Source: Bacillus sonorensis NBRC 101234 = KCTC 13918 | Lineage (GTDB): Bacteria; Bacillota; Bacilli; Bacillales; Bacillaceae | DNA length: 64,000 nucleotides | NCBI RefSeq assembly: GCF_001592005.1 | Contig: NZ_BCVZ01000012.1 | Span: 1-64,000, forward strand | Reading direction: 5' to 3' | Shown: one piece after another, positions 29,967 through 37,876 of the stretch | Layout: every line of letters begins with the position of its first letter | Position numbering within the stretch: position 1 is the first letter of the stretch | Notes under the pieces: model-generated | The model's input: only the letters and a program-made list of their open reading frames with translations | What the model was told of the DNA's origin: nothing | Database searches by the model: none | Made by a program: the position numbers and the translations under genes

Positions 29967-31927
29967 AACGGACAGCTTTTCTAAGAATGAAAGCGCTTTT
30001 CTTATTTGCCGTGCTTATGTTCGGCATGGGAGTGGCGCCGGTTGCAGAGAAGGCTGACGCGGCAGAACATCCGCAAAATTATGCAGAACTCTTGCAAAAA
30101 ACCATTTTGTTTTATGAAGCCCAGCGCTCAGGAACACTGCCTGAAAACAGCAGGCTGAATTGGAGAGGCGACTCCGGGCTAGATGACGGAAAAGACGTCG
30201 GCCATGATTTAACAGGCGGATGGTATGATGCCGGAGACCATGTAAAATTCGGGCTGCCGATGGCGTATTCTGCGGCCGTTTTGGCATGGTCGGTTTATGA
30301 ATACCGCGATGCTTATGAAGAGGCCGGGCAGCTTGAGGCGATCTTAGACAATCTGAAATGGGCGACCGATTATTTTATTAAAGCGCATACGGCGCCTAAC
30401 GAATTTTGGGGGCAGGTTGGCAATGGAGCCGCTGACCACGCCTGGTGGGGGCCGGCTGAAGTGATGCCGATGAAGCGTCCCGCCTATAAGATTGATGCGG
30501 GCTGTCCCGGCTCGGATTTGGCCGGAGGCACGGCAGCGGCCCTTGCAGCGGCTTCGGTTGTCTTTCAGCCGACAGATTCTTCATACGCCAACACCCTTTT
30601 GACCCATGCGAAGCAACTGTATGCTTTTGCTGACCAATACCGCGGGAAATATTCTGACTGTATTACAGATGCCCGCCAATATTACAATTCGTGGAGCGGC
30701 TATAAGGATGAGCTGACATGGGGGGCTGTATGGCTGTACTTGGCAACCGATGAACAACAATATCTGGACAAAGCGCTGGCTTCAGCCGGCGACTGGGGGG
30801 AACCCGCAAGCTGGCCTTACCGCTGGACGCTTTCATGGGATGACGTCACATACGGCGCACAGCTGCTGCTGGCCCGTCTGACAAACGACTCCCGTTTCAC
30901 CGCATCTGTCGAACGCAATCTTGATTACTGGTCAACCGGCTACAACCACAACGGAACCACGGAAAGAATTACGTATACACCGGGCGGGCTGGCATGGCTT
31001 GAGCAGTGGGGCTCACTGCGCTACGCCTCAAATGCGGCTTTTCTCGCTTTTGTGTATTCCGACTGGGTAAAAGACGCATCCAAAGCGAAAAAGTACCGCG
31101 ATTTTGCCGTACAGCAAATGAATTATATACTCGGGGACAATCCCGGAAAACGCAGCTTTGTTGTCGGCTACGGTTCAAATTCTCCCAAGCATCCGCACCA
31201 TCGGACTGCACATGGTTCATGGGCCGATAGCATGAATGTGCCTGAATTCCATCGCCACATTCTTTACGGAGCATTGGTCGGCGGGCCGGGAAATGACGAT
31301 TCATACCGGGATGAAACGGCGGATTATGTATCAAACGAAGTAGCGATTGACTACAACGCAGCCTTTACAGGAAATGCTGCGAAAATGTATCAGCTCTATG
31401 GCGCCGGGCAATCGCCCCTGCCTGACTTTCCTGAACAAGAAACGCCTGCTGACGAATTTTTTGCCGAAGCGTCCGTTAACAGCTCAGGAAGCAACTATAC
31501 TGAAATCCGGGCCCAGCTCAACAACCGGTCAGGATGGCCGGCAAGAAAGACCGACAATCTGTCTTTCCGCTATTACGTTGACCTTTCCGAAGCGGTGAAT
31601 GCCGGGTATTCCGCCAAAGACATCAAGGTCACAGTCGGATATCACGAGGGGGCAACGGTCTCTCAGCTGAAGCCTTACCGGATAGACAAACACATGTACT
31701 ATACGGAAGTCAGCTTCAATGGTGTACCGATTTATCCGGGCGGACAGTCGGCCCACAAGAAAGAAGTGCAATTCCGCCTTTCGGCGCCATCTGGAACGGC
31801 CTTTTGGAATCCTGAAAACGACTACTCCTATCAGGGATTATCGCATACACTTGCCAAAACCAGGTATATGCCTGTATATGATGAGGGCCGGCTTGTATTC
31901 GGAGATGAGCCGAACGATAGGTTATAA
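29963..31927 (+). CDS. celA: GH9 endo-beta-1,4-glucanase with CBM3c (secreted cellulase)
   Basis: Secreted cellulase of 654 residues starting at TTG 29963 behind AAGGAGGAAGGAG. Signal peptide residues 1 to about 33 (ADA cleavage site); GH9 catalytic domain about 36-470 with the nucleophile/base aspartates in WYDAGDH (D89, D92) and the acid E459 in SNEVAIDYNAAF; then a family 3c carbohydrate-binding module from about 495. GH9-CBM3c enzymes are typically processive endoglucanases because CBM3c feeds the cellulose chain into the site. There is no second CBM3 or dockerin. First gene of the island; the name follows B. licheniformis usage from memory. Function is very likely, processivity inferred. 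Confidence 0.95.
   Translation: MKRTAFLRMKALFLFAVLMFGMGVAPVAEKADAAEHPQNYAELLQKTILFYEAQRSGTLPENSRLNWRGDSGLDDGKDVGHDLTGGWYDAGDHVKFGLPMAYSAAVLAWSVYEYRDAYEEAGQLEAILDNLKWATDYFIKAHTAPNEFWGQVGNGAADHAWWGPAEVMPMKRPAYKIDAGCPGSDLAGGTAAALAAASVVFQPTDSSYANTLLTHAKQLYAFADQYRGKYSDCITDARQYYNSWSGYKDELTWGAVWLYLATDEQQYLDKALASAGDWGEPASWPYRWTLSWDDVTYGAQLLLARLTNDSRFTASVERNLDYWSTGYNHNGTTERITYTPGGLAWLEQWGSLRYASNAAFLAFVYSDWVKDASKAKKYRDFAVQQMNYILGDNPGKRSFVVGYGSNSPKHPHHRTAHGSWADSMNVPEFHRHILYGALVGGPGNDDSYRDETADYVSNEVAIDYNAAFTGNAAKMYQLYGAGQSPLPDFPEQETPADEFFAEASVNSSGSNYTEIRAQLNNRSGWPARKTDNLSFRYYVDLSEAVNAGYSAKDIKVTVGYHEGATVSQLKPYRIDKHMYYTEVSFNGVPIYPGGQSAHKKEVQFRLSAPSGTAFWNPENDYSYQGLSHTLAKTRYMPVYDEGRLVFGDEPNDRL
29987..30002 (+). 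promoter_or_regulatory. Candidate CcpA cre site in the start of the GH9 gene
   Basis: ATGAAAGCGCTTTTCT contains the palindromic core AAAGCGCTTT and matches the cre consensus WTGNAANCGNWWNCAW except at two right-end positions. It lies 24 bp inside the coding region, a common place for roadblock-type cre sites in Bacillus. Confidence 0.5.
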
Positions 31928-31981
31928 TCAGGCTTCCAACATTGAGACGGAGGCCAACAGCTTCAATAGGAGGACAATATC

Positions 31982-34096
31982 ATGGACAACAAAACCCGCT
32001 TTATGCAATTGTATGAGCAAATAAAAAGTGCGAAAAACGGTTATTTTTCGCCGGAAGGCATCCCTTACCACTCTGTTGAAACGCTCATATGCGAAGCCCC
32101 TGACTATGGCCATATGACGACATCTGAAGCATACAGCTACTGGCTGTGGCTTGAAGCGATGTATGGCCGTTACACACAGGACTGGTCTAAATTTGAAGCC
32201 GCTTGGGACAGCATGGAGACATATATCATCCCTGTCAATGAAGGAGACGGAAAAGAAGAACAGCCGACAATGGGCTACTATAACCCTTCAAGCCCTGCCA
32301 CATACGCCGCTGAATACCCCTTCCCAGATCTCTATCCGTCAGCGCTTACCGGACAATATCCAGCAGGAAACGATCCGCTTGACGCTGAGCTGAAAGCCAT
32401 ATATGGAAGCAATGAAACGTATTTAATGCACTGGCTGCTGGACGTTGACAACTGGTACGGATTCGGAAACCTGCTGAATCCTTCCCATACCGCCGCTTAT
32501 GTAAACACTTATCAGCGCGGGGAGCAAGAATCCGTTTGGGAAACGGTTCCGCATCCGTCACAGGATAATCAGACCTTCGGAAAAGCAAATGAAGGATTTA
32601 TGAGCCTGTTCACAAAGGAAAATCAGGCGCCGGCTCCGCAATGGCGCTATACGAACGCGACCGATGCAGACGCTCGGGCCGTTCAGGCGATGTATTGGGC
32701 GAAGCAATGGGGCTACAGCAACAGTACGTATATTAACAAAGCCAAGAAGATGGGGGATTTTCTCCGTTATGGCATGTACGATAAATATTTCCAAAAGATA
32801 GGAAGCGCTTCGGACGGATCACCATCAAGAGGATCGGGAAAGGACGCATGCCATTATTTAATGGCGTGGTACACCGCGTGGGGAGGCGGTCTCGGGCAGT
32901 ATGCAAACTGGGCTTGGCGAATTGGCGCAAGCCATGTCCACCAAGGCTATCAAAATCCAGTCGCCTCATATGCGCTGTCCACCTCTGAAGGGGGCCTGAT
33001 TCCAAATTCGCCTTCAGCACGCGCCGATTGGGAAACAGCGCTGAAAAGGCAGCTTGAGCTGTACACATGGCTGCTTTCTTCAGAAGGAGCTGTCGCAGGC
33101 GGGGCCACAAACAGCTGGAATGGGAACTACAGCCCGTATCCCGCAAATGTCAGCACGTTTTACGGCATGGCATACACAGAAGCGCCCGTTTATCATGATC
33201 CGCCTTCTAACAATTGGTTTGGGATGCAAGTCTGGCCGATGGAAAGGGTGGCGGAACTGTATAATATTTTCGCTGCAAAAGGCGACACATCCTCTGAGAA
33301 TTTTAAAATGGCAAAGACCGTAATTGAAAAATGGGTCGCATACTCATTGGATTATGTTTTCGTTAACGAGCGTCCGCTCTCAGATGATGAAGGCTATTAT
33401 CTAAATGAAGCGGGAGAAAGGGTTTACGGGGGCAAAAATCCGAATATTGCCACGGAGCCTGATCAGGGAGAATTTTGGATTCCGGCAAATCTTGAATGGA
33501 GCGGCCAGCCCGATCCGTGGAAAGGATTTGATTCTTTCACAGGCAATCCGGGGCTGCATGTCACGACCAAGAATCCTTCCCAGGATGTCGGCGTTCTCGG
33601 CAGCTATATCAAAACACTTGTTTTCTTTGCGGCCGGGACTAAAGCTGAAACCGGAAGCTTCACCGCTCTCGGAAATCGAGCCAAAAACCTGGCCAAAGAG
33701 CTGCTTGACGCAGCTTGGAATAAAAATGACGGTATTGGTATTGCAGCAGAAGAAGAGCATGCCGATTATCATCGTTATTTTACAAAGGAAATCTATTTTC
33801 CGAATGGCTGGAGCGGAAGATTTGGCCAAGGAAACACCATTCCGGGGCCAAATGGTGTACCGTCTGATCCTGCAAAAGGAGGAAACGGCGTCTATATCAG
33901 CCATACCGACCTCAGGCCGAAGATTAAAAACGATCCAAAATGGCCTTATTTGGAAAACAAATACCAAACATCATGGAACCCGGACACGGGCAAATGGGAG
34001 AACGGGCTGCCGACTTTCATCTATCACCGTTTTTGGTCCCAGGTCGACATGGCGACGGCATATGCTGAATATGACCGCTTAATCGGCAATGCGTAA
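31982..34096 (+). CDS. celB: GH48 reducing-end exoglucanase, without a visible signal peptide
   Basis: Family 48 cellobiohydrolase of 704 residues. The GH48 domain fills the whole protein: the catalytic acid is E49 in MTTSEAYSYW, the E38 of CEAPDYG corresponds to another conserved acidic residue, and the sequence continues to AYAEYDRLIGNA at the C-terminus. These enzymes cleave cellobiose from reducing ends and act strongly with GH9. Start ATG 31982 has a good site (TAGGAGGA), and an in-frame TAG at 31967-31969 blocks any extension. The domain begins immediately, so there is no signal peptide, unlike most GH48 enzymes. No binding module or dockerin. Export route unknown. Confidence 0.93.
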   Translation: MDNKTRFMQLYEQIKSAKNGYFSPEGIPYHSVETLICEAPDYGHMTTSEAYSYWLWLEAMYGRYTQDWSKFEAAWDSMETYIIPVNEGDGKEEQPTMGYYNPSSPATYAAEYPFPDLYPSALTGQYPAGNDPLDAELKAIYGSNETYLMHWLLDVDNWYGFGNLLNPSHTAAYVNTYQRGEQESVWETVPHPSQDNQTFGKANEGFMSLFTKENQAPAPQWRYTNATDADARAVQAMYWAKQWGYSNSTYINKAKKMGDFLRYGMYDKYFQKIGSASDGSPSRGSGKDACHYLMAWYTAWGGGLGQYANWAWRIGASHVHQGYQNPVASYALSTSEGGLIPNSPSARADWETALKRQLELYTWLLSSEGAVAGGATNSWNGNYSPYPANVSTFYGMAYTEAPVYHDPPSNNWFGMQVWPMERVAELYNIFAAKGDTSSENFKMAKTVIEKWVAYSLDYVFVNERPLSDDEGYYLNEAGERVYGGKNPNIATEPDQGEFWIPANLEWSGQPDPWKGFDSFTGNPGLHVTTKNPSQDVGVLGSYIKTLVFFAAGTKAETGSFTALGNRAKNLAKELLDAAWNKNDGIGIAAEEEHADYHRYFTKEIYFPNGWSGRFGQGNTIPGPNGVPSDPAKGGNGVYISHTDLRPKIKNDPKWPYLENKYQTSWNPDTGKWENGLPTFIYHRFWSQVDMATAYAEYDRLIGNA

Positions 34097-34120
34097 AACA
34101 GAATGATGTTCGGCTATAGC

Positions 34121-34134
34121 TGAAACCGCTTTAA
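34121..34134 (+). promoter_or_regulatory. Candidate CcpA cre site between the GH48 and GH5 genes
   Basis: TGAAACCGCTTTAA matches the cre core except at one right-arm position (C to A). It lies 24 bp after the GH48 stop, upstream of the GC-rich hairpin. Confidence 0.4.
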
Positions 34135-34167
34135 TATGCGCGATCTAAGCTTTCTCAAAAGCTACGA

Positions 34168-34208
34168 ACGGCGGCCGGGCGATTCAGCCGGAATCCGGCC
34201 GTCGTTTT
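34168..34208 (+). terminator. GC-rich hairpin between the GH48 and GH5 genes
   Basis: ACGGCGGCCGG (34168-34178) pairs with CCGGCCGTCGT (34195-34205) with one G-U pair, followed by TTT. The T run is short and the next gene's ribosome site follows at once, so partial termination or protection of the upstream mRNA is more likely than full stop. Confidence 0.5.
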
Positions 34209-34236
34209 GAAAATGATAAAAAAGGAGAAAAATAGA

Positions 34237-35916
34237 TTGAGAGAAAAGGGCTTCACATGGTTTATCACATCGGTCATTCTCTTGTTTTTGTTGATTGGAA
34301 CGGCTCTTTCAGGAGCGATCCTGCAAGCTTCAGGAACCGGCTGGGGAACCAAGGCGAAAGCGCAGAGCGTCGCACCTCAAAAGCTTTTGGAACATATGAG
34401 TCCGGGCTGGAATCTTGGCAACACGCTTGACGCCGTTCCTACAGAAGGCTCATGGAACAACCCGCCTGTCCGGGAGCACACATTCGATGATATCCGCGCT
34501 GCCGGGTTTAAAAGTGTCAGAATTCCGGTGACATGGGATTCACACATCGGCAGTGCCCCTGAATATACGATTGCCCCCGAGTGGATGAATCGTGTGGAGG
34601 AAGTAACGGACTGGGCTTTGGAAAGAGATTTTTATGTTGTATTAAATATTCATCACGATTCATGGCTGTGGATCAACCGCATGGGAAACAGCCAGCAGGA
34701 GACATTGGAAAAACTGGGGAAAGTGTGGAGGCAGATCGCTGACCGCTTCAAACATAAAAGCGAGCGTCTCCTGTTTGAAATCGTCAACGAACCGACGGGA
34801 ATGAGCGCTTATCAATTGAACCTGCTCAACCGTGAGATGCTCAAGGTCATTCGATCCACAGGCGGGGAAAATGACCGGCGGCTCGTGATCATCGGCGGGC
34901 TGGAAGACAACAAGGATGAACTGCTCAATACGTTTGAACCGCCTGAGGATGACCGGATCGTGCTGACCTTTCACTACTATTCGCCATGGGACTATGTCTC
35001 CAACTGGTGGGGCCGGACGACTTGGGGCACTGCCAAAGATATCGAAGACATGGAGCGGGATATGAAACCGGTTTATGAAAGATTCGTCAGCAAAGGGTAC
35101 CCGGTCATCATCGGTGAATACGGGACACTGGGCGCAAATGAGAAGCATTCCAAGCGCTTGTACCATGATACGCTTGTCAGGCTTTCCCACAAGTATCAAA
35201 TGGTCACAATGTGGTGGGATAACGGCAATGACCAATTTGACCGGATGGCAAGAAAATGGCGGGATCCGGTCGTGAAGGACATCGTCATTCAGGCGGGACG
35301 CGGCGTCTCAAACGCCATCATCAAACCGGCGGACCTTTTCATCAGGAAAGGGCAGACCATCACCGATCAGACTGCGGACATCGAGCTGAACGGAAACAAG
35401 CTGACAGGAATCTACCGCCAATCGGAGCCATTGCAAAAAGGAACCGACTATACAGTTGACAATTCCGGGAAAACAGTGACGATTAAAGCGTCATATTTGG
35501 CAAAACTCATCGGCGGATCACCGTCATTCGGGACGAAGGCAGAGCTTGCCTTTGCATTTGATAAAGGCGCCAGACAGGTGATGGATGTGATTCTTTATGA
35601 TACACCTGAGCTGGAGAAACATGAGTTTACGATCAGCAAGTCGGCAATCAAAGGAGATCTGGAAATCCCCGCCTCTTTAAACGGCACTCAGCTGGCCACT
35701 GTAAAAGGCGTCATCGACTCGACCGGCAGACCTGTTCTTGAAGAGGTCTGGTCATGGACGCCCTATATGAATTATGACGAAGATTTTTATGAAAAGGACG
35801 GAAATCTCTATCTTAGAGAGCGCGTTTTGAACTATTTGAAAAGCGATTCCACCTTTACATTTGAAATGTGGCCGAAGGGTGTCGAAACGGTGGTGAAAGT
35901 GAAAGTCACACCTTGA
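34237..35916 (+). CDS. celC: GH5 endo-beta-1,4-glucanase with X2 and CBM46 modules
   Basis: Secreted modular enzyme. From TTG 34237, behind AAAAAAGGAGAAA, it is 559 residues; in-frame starts at 34207 and 34213 precede that site. A long signal sequence has a hydrophobic core at about 8-30 and AKA cleavage near 42. The GH5 barrel (about 50-355) shows SPGWNLGNTLDA, the acid/base E185 in EIVNEP and nucleophile E294 in IIGEYG. An Ig-like X2 module (about 362-455) and CBM46 (about 462-559) follow. The same three-part layout is known from Bacillus Cel5B, which acts on beta-glucan and xyloglucan as well as cellulose. Subfamily GH5_4 is my best assignment. Confidence 0.93.
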   Translation: MREKGFTWFITSVILLFLLIGTALSGAILQASGTGWGTKAKAQSVAPQKLLEHMSPGWNLGNTLDAVPTEGSWNNPPVREHTFDDIRAAGFKSVRIPVTWDSHIGSAPEYTIAPEWMNRVEEVTDWALERDFYVVLNIHHDSWLWINRMGNSQQETLEKLGKVWRQIADRFKHKSERLLFEIVNEPTGMSAYQLNLLNREMLKVIRSTGGENDRRLVIIGGLEDNKDELLNTFEPPEDDRIVLTFHYYSPWDYVSNWWGRTTWGTAKDIEDMERDMKPVYERFVSKGYPVIIGEYGTLGANEKHSKRLYHDTLVRLSHKYQMVTMWWDNGNDQFDRMARKWRDPVVKDIVIQAGRGVSNAIIKPADLFIRKGQTITDQTADIELNGNKLTGIYRQSEPLQKGTDYTVDNSGKTVTIKASYLAKLIGGSPSFGTKAELAFAFDKGARQVMDVILYDTPELEKHEFTISKSAIKGDLEIPASLNGTQLATVKGVIDSTGRPVLEEVWSWTPYMNYDEDFYEKDGNLYLRERVLNYLKSDSTFTFEMWPKGVETVVKVKVTP

Positions 35917-35976
35917 GAAGAATTGGATTGACGATTACCCGCCGCCCATCACATTCTATGAAAGCGAGAGGAAACG

Positions 35977-37131
35977 ATGAAAGTGAAAACATGCTTGTTG
36001 CACATGTTTTTGATGCTTTTGACGGCAGGATCGGTCATGCTGTTCGGGGATTTGCGGGCGGCATCTGCTTCATCTTCATTTGTGGAGACATCTGGAACAA
36101 GATTTACGTTAGACGGAAAAGATTTTTATTTTGCAGGCACCAATAACTATTATTTTCACTATAAGTCTAAAAAAATGGTCGATGACGTGTTTGCCGATAT
36201 GATCGCGATGAATCTGAAAGTCATCCGCATTTGGGGGTTCCTCGACGGGGAGCCGAACGAACACTCCGTCATGCAGCCAAAACCGGGGATATATGATGAA
36301 TCAGGATTTTCAAAGCTTGATTATGCCATTTATAAAGCCGGCCAGACAGGGGTTAAACTGGTCATTCCCTTTGTGAACAACTGGGATGATTTCGGCGGGA
36401 TGAATCAATATGCCAGATGGTTTAAGGCAGACGGCCATGACGCCTTTTACACCCATCCAGGCATAAAGAAAGCCTATAAAGATTATGTATATTATATGCT
36501 GAACCGGGTTAACACATATACAGGCGTAAAGTATAAAGACGATCCCGCTATTATGGCATGGGAGCTGGCAAATGAACCGAGGGCTCCGTCGGATAAAAGC
36601 GGCAACACGCTTATTGAGTGGGCCGATGAGATGAGCGCCTATATCAAATCGATCGATCAAAACCATCTTGTTGCAGTCGGAGATGAAGGATTTTATCGGA
36701 TAGAAGGTCATCCGGAGTGGCCATACGGCGGCGGTGAAGGCGTTGATTGGAAAAGGCTCACCGCTCTTTCAGCGATTGATTACGGCACATATCATCTATA
36801 TCCGGACCATTGGGGGGAAACCGCCGAATGGGGGAATCAGTGGATCATTGATCATATTCGCGACGGAAACGAAATCGGCAAGCCCGTCGTTTTGGAAGAA
36901 TTCGGCTACCAGGACAAGACAAAAAGGGATGGCGTCTACAAAACATGGCTTGATATCATTGAAAAACATGACGGGGCAGGCAGCCAATTTTGGATTTTAA
37001 CCGGCATTCAGGATGACGATACCCTTTATCCGGACTATGACGGGTTTCGGATCGTTTATCCGGGCTCAGCCGCTTCCATCATTTCCGAACATGCCGGACG
37101 GATGAATGAGAAATCGCCGGATTCCCGCTGA
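35977..37131 (+). CDS. celD: GH5 endo-beta-1,4-mannanase (secreted)
   Basis: Secreted 384-residue hydrolase: signal peptide with cleavage after ASA near residue 31, then a single GH5 barrel. Motifs seen are FYFAGTNNYYFHY, VIRIWGF, the acid/base E200 in MAWELANEPR and the nucleophile E308 in VVLEEFGYQ. The NYY/IRIWGF pattern and overall sequence are those of beta-mannanases (probably GH5_7) rather than cellulases. ATG 35977 follows GAGAGGAAACG. It is last in the island, 60 bases after the GH5 cellulase, and no clear terminator follows. The celD symbol follows B. licheniformis usage from memory. Substrate is inferred from family. Confidence 0.88.
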   Translation: MKVKTCLLHMFLMLLTAGSVMLFGDLRAASASSSFVETSGTRFTLDGKDFYFAGTNNYYFHYKSKKMVDDVFADMIAMNLKVIRIWGFLDGEPNEHSVMQPKPGIYDESGFSKLDYAIYKAGQTGVKLVIPFVNNWDDFGGMNQYARWFKADGHDAFYTHPGIKKAYKDYVYYMLNRVNTYTGVKYKDDPAIMAWELANEPRAPSDKSGNTLIEWADEMSAYIKSIDQNHLVAVGDEGFYRIEGHPEWPYGGGEGVDWKRLTALSAIDYGTYHLYPDHWGETAEWGNQWIIDHIRDGNEIGKPVVLEEFGYQDKTKRDGVYKTWLDIIEKHDGAGSQFWILTGIQDDDTLYPDYDGFRIVYPGSAASIISEHAGRMNEKSPDSR

Positions 37132-37169
37132 ATGTGAAGAAAGCTCAGGCTGATCGCTTTTCTGATGAT

Positions 37170-37198
37170 TTGCAATAAAAAAATGGTTATGGTATAGT
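37170..37198 (+). promoter_or_regulatory. Promoter of the rimP-nusA-infB operon
   Basis: TTGCAA (37170-37175) and TATAGT (37193-37198) are 17 bp apart with an extended -10 TG at 37190-37191. This strong promoter lies 39 bp after the mannanase stop and keeps the essential operon independent of the island. Confidence 0.8.
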
Positions 37199-37230
37199 TT
37201 TATTGGAAATGCTAACGATAGCCGAGGCGA

Positions 37231-37254
37231 AGAGTGGGGAAACCCGCTCTTTTG
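37231..37254 (+). terminator. First terminator-like hairpin in the rimP leader
   Basis: AGAGTGGG (37231-37238) pairs with CCCGCTCT (37243-37250) around GAAA, then TTT and G. It lies about 25 bases after the predicted transcription start. Confidence 0.6.
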
Positions 37255-37298
37255 TATTGAACAGGCAATTTTGTCTCGACATGTTCATCGTCTTTTCT

Positions 37299-37328
37299 AA
37301 GCCCCTGCTTCCTGAAAGCGGGGTTTTT
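37299..37328 (+). terminator. Second terminator-like hairpin in the rimP leader
   Basis: AAGCCCC-T-GCTT pairs with AAGCGGGG plus the first T residues, loop CCTGA, followed by a run of T to 37328. It precedes rimP by 43 bases. Together with the first hairpin it suggests attenuation of the operon. Confidence 0.7.
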
Positions 37329-37371
37329 ACGAGAGAGCTGATGAATTGGAGCCTGCACAAGGAGGAAAAGT

Positions 37372-37845
37372 ATGAGTAACAAAGTGATCGATACTGTCAG
37401 CGAAATGGTCCAGCCCATATTAGACAATCTTCAGCTTGAACTCGTTGACATCGAATTTGTCAAGGAAGGTCAAAACTGGTTCCTTCGCGTGTTTATTGAT
37501 TCTGATGACGGCGTTGACATCGAAGAATGTGCCAAGGTTAGCGAAGCTCTTAGTGAAAAGCTTGACGAGGCAGATCCCATCAAGCAGAACTACTTTCTTG
37601 AAGTATCATCTCCCGGAGCTGAACGCCCTTTAAAGAAAGAAGCCGATTTCAGGAAAGCGCTCGGAAAAAACGTATATATTAAGACGTACGAACCGATTGA
37701 AGACAACAAAGAATTTGAAGGCACGCTTTCTGCGTTTGACGGTGAAACCGTGGAAGTGACAGTCACGATCAAGACACGGCAAAAAAGAATCAATATTCCA
37801 TATGAAAAAATAGCAAAAGCTAGGCTAGCTGTTTCGTTCAATTAA
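37372..37845 (+). CDS. rimP: Ribosome maturation factor RimP
   Basis: Assists late maturation of the 30S subunit. The 157-residue protein has the two-domain RimP/YlxS fold: N-terminal alpha/beta domain ([22 protein letters not shown]) and a C-terminal Sm-like barrel ([12 protein letters not shown]...[13 protein letters not shown]). The conserved [10 protein letters not shown] segment is present. ATG 37372 follows AAGGAGG. First gene of the nusA-infB operon. Confidence 0.97.
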   Translation: MSNKVIDTVSEMVQPILDNLQLELVDIEFVKEGQNWFLRVFIDSDDGVDIEECAKVSEALSEKLDEADPIKQNYFLEVSSPGAERPLKKEADFRKALGKNVYIKTYEPIEDNKEFEGTLSAFDGETVEVTVTIKTRQKRINIPYEKIAKARLAVSFN

Positions 37846-37876
37846 TTTTTGACTGTTTAAGGGGGAAACCATAAAC

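Noticed and set aside
33405-34082. Long 225-codon + strand ORF overlapping the GH48 gene in another frame
   Set aside because: The GH48 frame is conserved to its C-terminus; the other frame gives no recognisable protein and lacks a ribosome site.
35957-35972. Third cre-like sequence before the mannanase gene
   Set aside because: ATGAAAGCGAGAGGAA misses the right half of the consensus at several positions and is better explained as the mannanase ribosome-site region.
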